Shown in pieces: positions 10,874 to 21,294 of a stretch of DNA of 48,063 bases. The position numbers and the translations under genes are program-made. The stretch's first letter is position 1. Each line of letters opens with the position of its first letter. The notes beneath the pieces were generated by a model that was not told where the DNA came from, ran no database searches, and worked only from the letters and a program-made list of their open reading frames with translations. The DNA comes from Mnemiopsis leidyi (taxonomy: Eukaryota > Ctenophora > Tentaculata > Lobata > Bolinopsidae), in NCBI GenBank assembly GCA_000226015.1, contig JH153885.1:210970-259032 (forward strand), in the 5' to 3' direction.

Positions 10874-11873
10874 GTAAACAGAATTAAACAGAATAAAACA
10901 GAAATCTTGCGGAGGTAAACAAAACTCTTACGGAGGAGTCGGAAATTTTCCTTACCATGTGACAGAGATTGACCAATGAGAAGCAAAATAGTTTGATTCA
11001 AGAAACACAGTCATGTGATACAGAAAAAGTAAAAAAACCTACCGACTCCTCCCAAAGAATTCCGAGCATCCATGACCATTATGTTAGAATATAACTTGCT
11101 GAAAAGTCAAATCCTTGCTGTAAAAAATTCAATTTTATGCTGTGATTTGAATTGTTGTTCCAAATATTTAACTTATTACATACGGTAAAATGCTACTGCT
11201 ATCTAAACCAAATAAGTCTTAATAAGAGATGTCCTTAAAAAGTGTTAGGTCACAAAATATTAACGTGCTCCAGTAACGTCATGTTTAACTCAGAGTTTTT
11301 GAGAGTCGTGAAGTGTAACTCGGCACAGAAATCATAGCGTGCTTAAGGTCATGTGACTTGTTATACATAAAAACAATGCTTGAGAGAATTCTGGAACTAA
11401 AGCGTTATAAATGTTTTAGAAATGTTACAGCTTGCAGAAATTCAGTGCGTTTCTCGCGTTAACGTTGGAGTTTTTAGTTAATTCCATCACATCGTTTGTT
11501 AGGTTCGATTATTGAGTAATTGGTAAATGTTATTCAAGACGAGCATATTTTAGTAAATTTTGCTATCGTTCAATACTGTCTAGCTTTGCGAGCTTTAAAA
11601 TTAGACATCGCAAGCATAGTGGAATGATTGATGTCGTTTCGTAGTGCTTGTTACTATGGCGATATACAGATTTGGATCTCATTCAATTGTATCCGGCTTG
11701 ATTGATTCGCAAAGCTTCTGATTGAGTGATACTTTTTGTATTCTGACCCTAAGAATATGAGTTTTTGAAGATTGTTTGTGCTCCCCTTTTGTTATCAAAG
11801 AAAGTTGGTGCCTTGTTGAGTTTAAAAAGCGTCTACTTCTATAGTCTACAGACTCTAGGATATTGGATCAGCC
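10874..11873. other. Intergenic stretch
   Basis: No coding exon is supported. It is AT-rich and presumably contains the promoter of the plus-strand gene starting at 11874. No core promoter motif is convincing. Confidence 0.4.
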
Positions 11874-13089
11874 ATGTCAGGGCGTATTTACGGTCAGTTT
11901 GAGACACCTGTATACAGGTCGATACCAGACTTGTTGGAGACCCCTAGAGAAGATCTCAGCTTCAGGGAGAAGCACAGGATAAGGTGCTCATTCTAGCTGG
12001 ACAGCAGCTTTTTCACATTTGCAACTTAGAGTTTTTCTTTTTGAGTCTCAACTATTCGATAATGCATTCTTTGAAATTGCTTTCATATTTATTTGGCTTC
12101 CACTTTTTATTTAGTTTCCGCTTTTCACCTAAACTTCGATAAAATATGACTTGGCAATTCTGCAGAATATTCGACCAGTTTGAGCCAATAACAGAGGCAG
12201 ACCTCCATCCTGTGGAATCTCTACCTCTGGTGGACCGTGGAGTGCAGACCACTCCTCTCCCGGACATACCTCGCACTCTGGAGCCGGTGTCTAAAGAACC
12301 GACCCAACCTGCCCTTAAAGAACGGAGCATGACTTGGCAGTGGCCCAAGTTGAGGCCGAACGATACATATAGGGTTATCAAGAAAGTACGAGAAGCTCAA
12401 GCGGAAAACACCTACGGGTTTGCTTACTACAGCGAGCTGGCTCAGAGTGAACTGGTAAATGACAGCGTGGTCACGGTCTTGTGGAGGATCAATCACGTGA
12501 TGTTTACTTGATGGTCACGTGGTTAACATGAACCAAGCTCGGAACAGCTGTTACTTGTAATTGTGTGGATCATTATGCAATTTTCTGGTTGAATTGAATT
12601 CGTGGTGATAATTTATACCTGTGCCAGTGTAACCAGACGCACTAAACTAGAATTTTAAAGTGATTCCAATTTTCCACTAGAGTTTCCAGTGGGAAATTGG
12701 AATCCCTTTGGAATTTGTAACGTTAATCAAATCTATATTCTCGGTAGACTATGGCGACCCTTAACATATATCTACTTTAACATATATCTACTTTGATCTT
12801 AAATTCTCTTAAATAGCTTACTTTCTAAGAAGAAAGTCCCTGACTGCGTATCAAGATATGCTTGTAAAACCAACTGCGTTGATATCTTAAGCCTTATTGT
12901 TTTGTCTATTTATAGCTCGATATAAAGCCGCAGGCATCGCTGCAGAATGTTTAACTCTAGTTTCGTTTCTAATTGACCTAAATAATTCAACCCCAGGAAT
13001 TTCAGAGCCGAAGCCCGAGTGTGGTGAAGCCGTCCAGAGGTGGACCTAGACAGAGCAAACGTCCTGGAGCAAGACTTGTGCCGCGTTAG
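11874..13089 (+). CDS. Three-exon gene of unknown function, 163 residues
   Basis: Exons are 11874-11983, 12166-12454 and 12997-13089, with phases 2 and 0 agreeing at both joins. Donors are AAG/GTGCTC and CTG/GTAAAT, and acceptors are TCTGCAG and ACCCCAG. The product starts MSGRIYGQFETPVYRSIPDL. It has a central proline-rich part with VDRGVQTTPLPDIPRTLEPV, then RVIKKVREAQAENTYGFAYY. It ends in a basic tail (SVVKPSRGGPRQSKRPGARL). There is no signal peptide or membrane segment, so it is likely intracellular. I do not recognise the family. Its exon 1 ends in phase 2 and could also splice to the AG at 13320, in frame with the next gene. The two may therefore share a promoter or be one locus. Confidence 0.6.
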
Positions 13090-13251
13090 TACCAAACTTG
13101 AGTTATCATCATCATGCTCTATTTCTTTATTTTTGAGCATTTGTGCCTACATCAATATCTTACCATACACTTTCGTCTCTGCCAGTTAATTGTAGCAAAT
13201 CTGAGTTAAGGTACAGTTTGTATGACTATAACAAAGTATAAACACAAGAAC

Positions 13252-13257
13252 AATAAA
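13252..13257 (+). promoter_or_regulatory. Polyadenylation signal overlapping the next start
   Basis: AATAAA lies 163 bases after the stop of the 11874-13089 gene and ends one base before the ATG at 13259. The tight packing raises the question of whether 13259 is a true separate start. Confidence 0.4.
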
Positions 13258-13258
13258 C

Positions 13259-16200
13259 ATGCAAAAGAACTCCGATAAATTATTACATAATTCTAACGAG
13301 GTGTATCTAGTAAAAAACAGGCCCGTCGTTCCGGTGGATGTGATCTGGTGCTACGTGAGTCCACTACGTCACAAGATGACGTCATCAAGTAAAATGACGT
13401 CATCATCCAGAGTGACGTCACTCAATAGCGAACACCTGCCTCGTGATACGTTTTATTCAGTTGAGAGAGCGAGCTGTGGAATAGCGATGGAGGTAGCGAA
13501 GGCCGATTCTAAGACAAACTGGGAGGCCCTCATGAACCACATCAACGATTCGATTAGGTAAAGAACTGAGTAACACAGTTTGTCCCAGAAAATGAACGAA
13601 GTTTTAGAAATGGTCAACTTGTCATCAAGTCTGAAATATATTTGCAGCCTTATCGTTAACCCAATAAAGCAATATCAACGTTATTGATCGTCTGATCGGA
13701 AAGGCATATGAGGAGACATGCCTGACAAGTTTTCCTGTTTCAGAGACACGCAGCAACAAAGAATGCTAGGTCAGTACATGATACAGAAACTGAAGAAAGA
13801 GCAGACTATGGCAAACATTCCCCCTGAACAAGCTGCCTCTAACAAGGTTTGTTTTGAGACCCAGCTGAAATACTTTCAACCGATAACTCAGCCATCTAAA
13901 GGATTATAGCTCTGTAAAAGCATAATTGAGGGCGTGAATGGTTACTTAGTGTTAAACACAAATCCGCCAAATCGTTTTGACGTTTTCGAAAGATAATGGA
14001 CAAAAATATGTTGACAACTTTACATTTCAGAGATGCCTGGAAAGTCTGATCCAGCGTTATGTTGACAATTTTACATTTCAGAGATGCCTGGAAAGTCTGA
14101 TCCAGCGTTATGTTGACAATTTTACATTTCAGAGATGCCTGGAAAGTCTGATCCAGCGTTATGTTGACAATTTTACATTTCAGAGATGCCTGGAAAGTCT
14201 GATTCAGCGTTATGGAACGGGACTTGAAGATGTTGTGTCAAAGGAGCGTGAGTTTGAGAGACTCATTGAGGCTTACCAAGTCTTCATGAGGGGCGACAAG
14301 AAAAAGATGCAACGAAAAGTCGAACGAAAACAACAATCTGCAAGAAAAATCAAGGTTTCGGTTGTTTATCGTAGTTGACCATCGTAGATTATTGAAATAG
14401 TTTAGTTTCAGATTATCATTGATTCTTCAAAAAACAAACCACAACTTATGAAGATAGTCTCCGATTGGACGCCCGATAATATGTTACTGTTAGCTGACAA
14501 ACTGAAACATGACGAATAAATCATTCATGGAACGGTAAGCGAATAACTGTCTGTTTTCCAGGGAGCAGAAGATCCGCTACCTGCTATCGGTGACCAGAAA
14601 GCGGGGCGGAGTCAGGTTGGGTGCAAGATTAGACACGAACTACGTAAGGAGTACGGAGAGAGGGTCAGGATGGACTTCGCCAGCAGATCTGCTGGTTCCA
14701 AACGGGTCATACCGACACAGCCAGGTAAAATACAGGGTGTAAATTTTAATTTTAGAGATTTGAACATGACAAATTTTATCGGTTCCATAAAATCATCTTC
14801 GTGTTGTATCATCGCAGTGACATTTTTATTCCGACATTTATCATTTTATCATGTCTAAAAAAAGTTACTGGCCAAATCCCAAAAGTTTTATATACATAAT
14901 TATAACGAAGGTGCAGCTCCGAAACCCATGTCAGTCCGCGTAAGAAAGAGCGTGACGTCCGGTCAAGATGAAAGGGAGACGACTCTCGACAGAGCTTGTG
15001 ATGAGATCGATCTACCTCCAACTCCAGTCACTCCTAAACTTGTAAGTTATTTAGTAAATGGCTGGTTACTTTTCAACTTAATTACTAGCAGGTTACTTAA
15101 AAATTAGTATGTTACTTAGAAACTAGCACGATACTTAATAGAACCTTGTAGGTTACCTAAAAACTATAGTAGGTTACTAAGTGAATTATATTATAAGGTA
15201 ACTGCAAGAGTTTCTTATTTTGAATATGAACATATGAATCCATGAGATCGGTTTCGATACCATGGCCATGATTGGCCAAAAATTTTACAATTTGACCTAA
15301 TTTATCCACAGGGTGAATCAGCTGAGGAGCTCCAAGAGACGGAATCCCAACTCTCAATGACATACGTGCCTAGTGAGAACCAGTCCCTAGCCCAGCTTAT
15401 CCCTGAAGAGGGAGAAGATCAAGGAATAACCGTAGTTATAAAACCTGAGGTTGGTTGGGACTACATCTGTAAACTCATAGATGTCCTAAAAATGGATAAA
15501 CTCCGGCATTATTTCAATAACGTTGCTACATCCACTATTTTTATGTGACAGAGATGCTTGTGGTTTCAAGTGAGGAGGTAATCTTTTTCAGGTCCTCATT
15601 TCGAGCAAGCTCGACTCCCATAGGTGTACACTAAATGATAACTGGTGTGCTATGTTGTTGTCAGTTGTGCGTGTGCTGAAGAATCAACCAAGCTACAGAT
15701 ATTTGAACGGAAATGATTTCCCTAATAGTCAATTCAGAAAACTTATGGACTGGCACCGTGACGAGTAGGGTATGATCCGACAACCTCTGTATTGTCTAGA
15801 TGAGTGCTAGACAATGCAGTGCTATAGGGCCGGTAGCTCAATTGGTAGAGCACTCATCTAGACAATGCAGAGATTGACAGAGATGCTTGATCCCTCCTAT
15901 CAATTTCAATTCCCTGTCAGGAGGATATCCCAGAAGAAAAACCAAGCAGTCCCATCCAAGAAGAACCAGAGGAAGAGCCTGAAGAGACGATGGTGGAGAA
16001 GGAGACAGAGGAGGAAGAGTGCATTGTTCTTGAGGGAGACTCTGATCCTAATGTCCTGATTGTTAACTCCCAAACTGAACTGATCCCCTCTCAACCTTCT
16101 GTCACTCCCAAGTTTGAAATTGTAGAGACGATCGAGGAGAAAGCGAAGTCTCCTGAACCTGTCGCAGGTGACTTAAATAATAGATATTAGGGTGGTGAGA

Positions 16201-19200
16201 TACTTTGGTTTTTATTTGCTTGCATGCTTTTTCTAAAACATGCTTATTGACTTTAGAAACTTTAGCGCCAGTGAAGCAAATTCTGCACACCGATATTACT
16301 TACACATTGCACTCAGAACAATCCGTGGAAGAACCAGCAGCTACAAAAGAAGAAGCAGAACAACCCGAACCAGTCACTGAGCCTGTAGTAGAAGACACGA
16401 AGACAGAAACTGTTGATCCGGTTAAGGAAGTTTCGGCTGATTCTGCAGAGCCGGAACTGGAGAAGCTGATCGATGCAGAGGAGCCGGAGGAATTACAGGC
16501 TGCTGCTCTAAACCTGGTTAACGGGGTTTTCCAAACTCTGGATCTGGAGGCAGCTTCCGAGTCTGAAGAGTAAGTTGCCTTTTTTACTTCTTTAGACTGA
16601 TTAGGAGAAGGTTTGATCGCATGCTGTAGAATGTCGTCTGTTTGAAGGATTTATTTCTGTGCGACAATACATGGTCTACTACTTCACAGTTAAAATATTT
16701 GAGTATAACGACAAAGGAAATAAACCGTAGGTGCATGCCATTTGGTCACTCCGTTTACCGCAATCGATCTTATGATGCTGTGCATGATACTATAACTTTT
16801 TGTAGCTGATTTTGCTTTACTTGTGTGTCGACATCAAGATTTATAGCAGACGGAATCCGACCATCCCAATAACTCGTAAGTTACCAAGTTAAACTTAAAG
16901 CGATTGTAAGTGTCAAAGATTCATTGTGTAATTTAGTTTTTACCGTCGAAAAACTTTCCTGGCCACCGAGTCTCAACTCACAACTCGATACCAGGTAATA
17001 ACAATTTTTAATTCACAGCCTATGAACAATTCATATGCTTTACCCTTTGTCACTGCGCTGTATAATTAAGTGCGTTTCCTAGTAGAGATCACGTGATATC
17101 CATGTAAGAGGGGTAGAACTATTCTTTGTCTTACAAGTACAAGTACAGTTTCGTCAACCTCATGCAGCCTACTAAGTACTTCCAAACATGAAGTGTATAC
17201 GGCAGTAGGGTTGCTGTTGTGTCGTTAAACTTAATTAATTTTGAGGGGACACCTCGAGTTTTTTGTTCGTCACCCAGTATAGCCACTTATATACACATTT
17301 AGAATTACGAGAAATAAGATAGTTTTCAGAGGTTGAAGACGCTTTGAGAGGAATATTTTAAATTTTCTGTAATTCTATATTATTGCAACACACGGTTTTA
17401 AAATAAATTAATTGAGCTATAATTAAGACAAGATCATAATTTTATGCTGAATTTCTAAAGGATTTTGCTCTAAAATCAAAAACTGGTGTTTGTGGAAGTT
17501 TTAGTGAAAAAGTGAATTTTTGGCATTTATTGGCAACTTTACAATTTTATCGCCTCTGGGATATGCAACGAAGCTTAATAAGGAGTTGAAGCTGGATATT
17601 TGGACAATACGCTGGTTATCTAATCACGAATTGTATTTATTTCCTCTATAATTTTGTGTGCCTCCCCGTTAATTTTGAATATTCACTTAATTGACTACCA
17701 GTACCTAGTTGTCAAATTCGTCTGAAGACCCTGGAAAATTTAAATCCAAAAATCGACTGGAGATTTCTTACCAACATTCGACACTCGGTGAAATTTTGAT
17801 ATCCTGCGGTAAGGGCAATTAAGTTTTTCCAAGACTTCATCGCTTTTAAGGGAATCAAAATTTTTGAATTCACAATTCGATTTAGCGAATCGGACATTGT
17901 GCAACTAGGCTCAACGATTTTGAAAATATTAAACATGCAACGAATCTCAATTATCGCCACATTTCAACTTTGTTCAATTCGCGTCGTTTACGTGCAGTTA
18001 AGCATTTACGCAGCACATTTCCAACGGAGCCTTGCCTCAAAGCTTCTTAACGAGTGTTGATTTATAATGGTTTTTGTAACACTTCGCCACATAACCCCTT
18101 TACATTTACAATTGAATTTTATGAAAAAGCCAAATCTATAAACAATTTAGCTCTATTAAGTTGTTATGAAGCAGTTTCAGTATTTGATTGTTATGCTCAT
18201 CATATCACTCTCAAGCCTCATCAGCTCCTTCCTTGACTATTATATTCCTCGATCTTCAACCAGTCAGGCATTTTGATTGGCTCATTTACAGCAAGAACGT
18301 CGACAGCTGACAACCGCGATACTGTCAATCTCCATGAAATTACACATGATTGCACCTTTACTCGAGTAAATTATTGAGGAAGTTTCAGTTTCTGAGTTTC
18401 GCATCTCCCTGAGCCTGTAGAACCTGTTTATAGAGATCAATATGTAAGGATTAGTAAAACCCGTCAAGGGAGCAAGTACTTAGCGGTGGCGGGAAGGGTT
18501 GTCGTGATCATATCTCTCGCGAGCATTTCTTTCTGTTGAGCGGTTGTCGTGATCATATCTCGTGAGCATTTCTTTCTGTTGAGTTGCTCTACAAATCATC
18601 TCTCCAATATTTAAATTTATCGTATTGTCGTCGTTGCTTTTTCTTTATTTCTCAAAATATTCAGACCTTCTATTGATTAGTAGAGTGGAATTATCAATAT
18701 CAACAAGCAGTACGAATTAGTCTACCCCAGCTGGCCAGCTTCTTCATTTGTACAATAATACAGTTTATTTACTGTCAGTGTCTGTATCGCCATCGGTTCT
18801 AGTAGTAGAAAGATAGCTTCTCTCTATGGCGTTAGTAAACTTTTGATAAACTATCTTACTTTCGCTACATGTAGACTCACCATGAATATTCATTTTGATT
18901 TGGTAAATTCAAATTGAAGAAATCAAGTACTACTAGTACTACTACTAGTACTACTATAGATAAATAAAAACTGATATTAGCAAGCCTGACCCCCAAAACT
19001 ACGTCTGTACTGTACTCGAATGACAATGAATCAATTACTGAATTTCTCATTAATTTACCCCACTCCTTCCCATCCCAGGACCGAGAAACCAGAGTTGAAG
19101 GAAGTTAAGTTCAAGTCCTCCCCGGACATAGTCTACTACGAGAAACAAAGTCCGGAGAAGGAACTAGCCTGCCATCCTGACGACAAGCTTATACTCACAG

Positions 19201-20017
19201 AGGACCTCAGCACTGCCGAGAGCGAACTCAACGAGGAGGCCAAGGCTCTTTACCACAAAGTTCTATCAAGTGAGGATCTCTGGATCCTTTTTGTCTGTTT
19301 TATTAAAGTTTGTGTGCTTTTTCGGCAATAGTACGACTCACAATAGCTTGATATTGGAAATAAAAATTGTGCAACTTTTCCAGCTGCTCATACTGAAGAA
19401 AACCAGACCGCTCCAGCTGTAGCACCAAAAGCCGAGAAAGTCCCAACTCCTGAAGCAGCTGAAGTGAAAGTCCTAACTCCTGAAGCAGCTGAAGAGAAAG
19501 TCCCAACTCCTGAAGCAGCTGAAAAGAGAGTCCCAACTCCTGAAGCAGCTGAAGTGAAAGTCCCAACTCCTGAAGCAGCTGAAGACGAGCAATTAGTGGA
19601 GATGGCGAGGGAGCTGACTGATTCTGTAATAAAGAATGCTTCTGGAAGCACTTCTTCGAAGCCTGAGGTAACTTGCAGGTTTCAGAGTTTTCCCGGAGTT
19701 TTTCTAGATCTGTCGATCTGAGTATGAACGCCCACTCTATGAATAAATCACGTCACTCTATGATTTATTGAACCCTCTACTCAATGCTCATACATCCGAC
19801 TTTTACGTATTCCGAATACTTTACGACTTTTTACGACTACCGTAATTTATAATTAGGAATTATTTTCATTTAAACGACTTAGAATTCTACCTACTCATAC
19901 AAATTTCCGAAGGCAGAGGCTAAGAAGCCTAAAGACCTAGATGCAGACAGCGACATCGCTGAAACAGCAAAGGTCCTCACGGAAAAGGCACTCGAAAATG
20001 CAACCGCTGCAGTGTAA
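13259..20017 (+). CDS. Candidate multivalent A-kinase anchoring protein (four RII-docking helices)
   Basis: Eleven exons are read: 13259-13557, 13744-13846, 14184-14354 (alternative starts 14031, 14082, 14133), 14562-14724, 14917-15041, 15312-15449, 15921-16167, 16257-16569, 19079-19269, 19384-19667 and 19913-20017. All phases agree and give 712 residues. Residues 1-170 are helical and charged, and 300-680 are strongly acidic. Four 16-residue amphipathic segments fit the PKA RII-binding spacing: LQAAALNLVNGVFQTL (495-510, full match), LNEEAKALYHKVLSTA (570-585, across an exon join), LVEMARELTDSVIKNA (654-669) and IAETAKVLTEKALENA (693-708). The last resembles the AKAP5-type helix. Five decapeptides with VPTPEAAE separate helices 2 and 3. 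There is no membrane or catalytic domain, so a scaffold is likely. The exon 6 donor (GAG/GTTGGT) is weak, and the start could instead lie in the 11874 exon. The AKAP role is inferred from motifs. Confidence 0.62.
13377..13420 (+). promoter_or_regulatory. Three perfect CRE octamers, 18-bp spacing
   Basis: TGACGTCA occurs at 13377-13384, 13395-13402 and 13413-13420. That is three copies of the consensus cAMP-response element at exact 18-bp spacing, inside the first exon of the candidate AKAP gene. They also encode a KMTSSS-type six-residue repeat. Whether they bind CREB/ATF proteins is inference. The octamers themselves are plain in the sequence. Confidence 0.5.
14007..14214 (+). repeat. Four 51-bp tandem copies spanning an intron-exon boundary
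   Basis: The unit contains TTTACATTTCAG followed by the first bases of exon 3. Acceptor AGs therefore recur at 14030, 14081, 14132 and 14183. The unit is 51 bp (17 codons) and all copies stay open, so each acceptor gives the same downstream frame. Copies are nearly identical: one C/T change in the first and one in the last. This implies recent expansion. Confidence 0.9.
15546..15889 (+). mobile_element. Possible inserted segment flanked by 15-bp direct repeats
   Basis: TGACAGAGATGCTTG occurs at 15546-15560 and again at 15875-15889, flanking 314 bp inside the intron between exons 6 and 7 of the candidate AKAP gene. This resembles a target-site duplication. The interior contains an exon-like open frame (about 15592-15766) after CTTTTTCAG, ending in MDWHRDE and a stop. 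It also holds a tRNA-like 5' half. No poly(A) tail or recognisable transposase end was found, so a local duplication is also possible. Confidence 0.4.
15791..15866 (+). other. tRNA-like A-box module in an 18-bp perfect stem-loop
   Basis: ATTGTCTAGATGAGTGCT (15791-15808) is exactly the reverse complement of 15849-15866. The 40-base loop contains GGGCCGGTAGCTCAATTGG, which has the form of a tRNA acceptor strand plus D arm with the pol III A box. No T arm, B box or 3' half follows, so it is not a working tRNA gene. It may be the head of a tRNA-derived SINE or a tRNA fragment. Confidence 0.5.
16570..19078 (+). other. Large intron 8 of the candidate AKAP gene
   Basis: No nested gene is seen. It contains a 44/42-bp tandem duplication at 18497-18583 (GGTTGTCGTGATCATATCTC... 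unit). It also has a TACTACTAG-type microsatellite at about 18928-18957. Confidence 0.5.
19437..19583 (+). repeat. Coding 30-bp minisatellite, five units
   Basis: Five head-to-tail 30-bp units encode the decapeptide KVPTPEAAEx with small changes (one VLTPEAAE, one RVPTPEAAE). They lie in exon 10 of the candidate AKAP gene, between the second and third predicted RII helices, and act as an extended Pro-rich spacer. Confidence 0.9.
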
Positions 20018-21294
20018 GACGAATTCCAAAAGAAAATGTTGATGACTCTGCCAGACCAAGAGGCATTTAAGACTATCTAACTGCCTCAACATTTTAATAT
20101 GATGTAAGCACCAGCTCATTTTAGTCACATTAACTTGCCATGATATTTCCTGGACTCGAGCGATGTTGTTAGTGACACTACTATGCTATTGGAGCATCCG
20201 AGACTGGTGCTTGATGAGTTTAGAACTGATCCTTATCGTTTCCTCAACCATATATGGTTTAGATAACGTCATAATGTCATAACGAGCCCGACTTAACTTA
20301 CGTTTACTAATGATGGCAAAACCTGCTGATGTCAAATGCTTTAAAAAACGAGTAAACGATAAACGTTAAGCACTTTTACGCTTTAAACAGAGACCTGATC
20401 AAAACCATTTTAATCGATGAATAACTTTTTCTCCCAGTATGAAGACTCGAATCAGATTATGCGATAAAAACTTAAATTCGCAGATATAAAGCTAAAAACT
20501 TACAACGTTCATGCGATACACCTTACTATGACTTCGATAAGTTACAGGATTTATGATTCGAAATAGAATTGAGATCAGAGTAATTGTTAATTTTTAATTT
20601 TAGTGCGAATTTTCGTCATTGAAAAAAAATTGTCACGCATGTTGTTGTGCTTCTATTTGTTAACGGTGTAAAATTATGATATTGATAAAACTGAACACTC
20701 AATTTTTTGAAAACAGAAAAATGAGTATGAATTACAATTCAATAATTCTGTCAAAAAACACAATCGGCCCATTCCAGTTAACTCTTAACCGTTCATAATC
20801 TATAGAATAATATTAATAACTAATAAGTTATAGTCAGTTAGTTGATTGCAATTCAAAAACGAATTGACAACTGGTAAAACTGAAAATTGGCATAAGAAAA
20901 AAGCACTATTGTATGAACTATAAAATCATTCAGCTTTTCAAACAAAGCAAATTATGATAAATTATTTCTTGTTATGCTTGATTTGAACAATGAAGTAATG
21001 AAAGATAACCACTTGCAGGTCAAGAACAAATTTGATGTAAACTGAATCAAAGCATGGGTATGATAATCGCAGAAAACGGATGAAATTTCGCATTTTATAT
21101 AATCATTACGATGATCTAAGAATAAATTACAAACTTTCTCAATCGAGCTCAGATCTAACTAAGCTAAATTTGCACAACTCCAAAAATCTCGCACTGATTT
21201 CGTGCTATTTTGAGTTCTAAAAATCTGGTCTAAACTAAAAACGTGATGTTTCGAGTTCTAAAAATCTGGTCTAGACTCAAGTTTAAAATCTGGT
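20018..21294. other. Convergent intergenic region
   Basis: This region lies between the tail-to-tail ends of the candidate AKAP gene (+) and the palmitoyltransferase gene (-). No gene is seen. Near 21216-21300 a TTCTAAAAATCTGGTCTA-A/G-AC motif recurs three times. Confidence 0.5.

Noticed and set aside
15449..15548. Continuation of AKAP exon 6 to a stop at 15548 as the main product
   Set aside because: Splicing at 15449 keeps phase with five further exons. The read-through is possible only as a minor truncated isoform.
15831..15866. A tRNA gene
   Set aside because: Only the 5' half and A box are present. No T arm, B box or matching acceptor strand follows.
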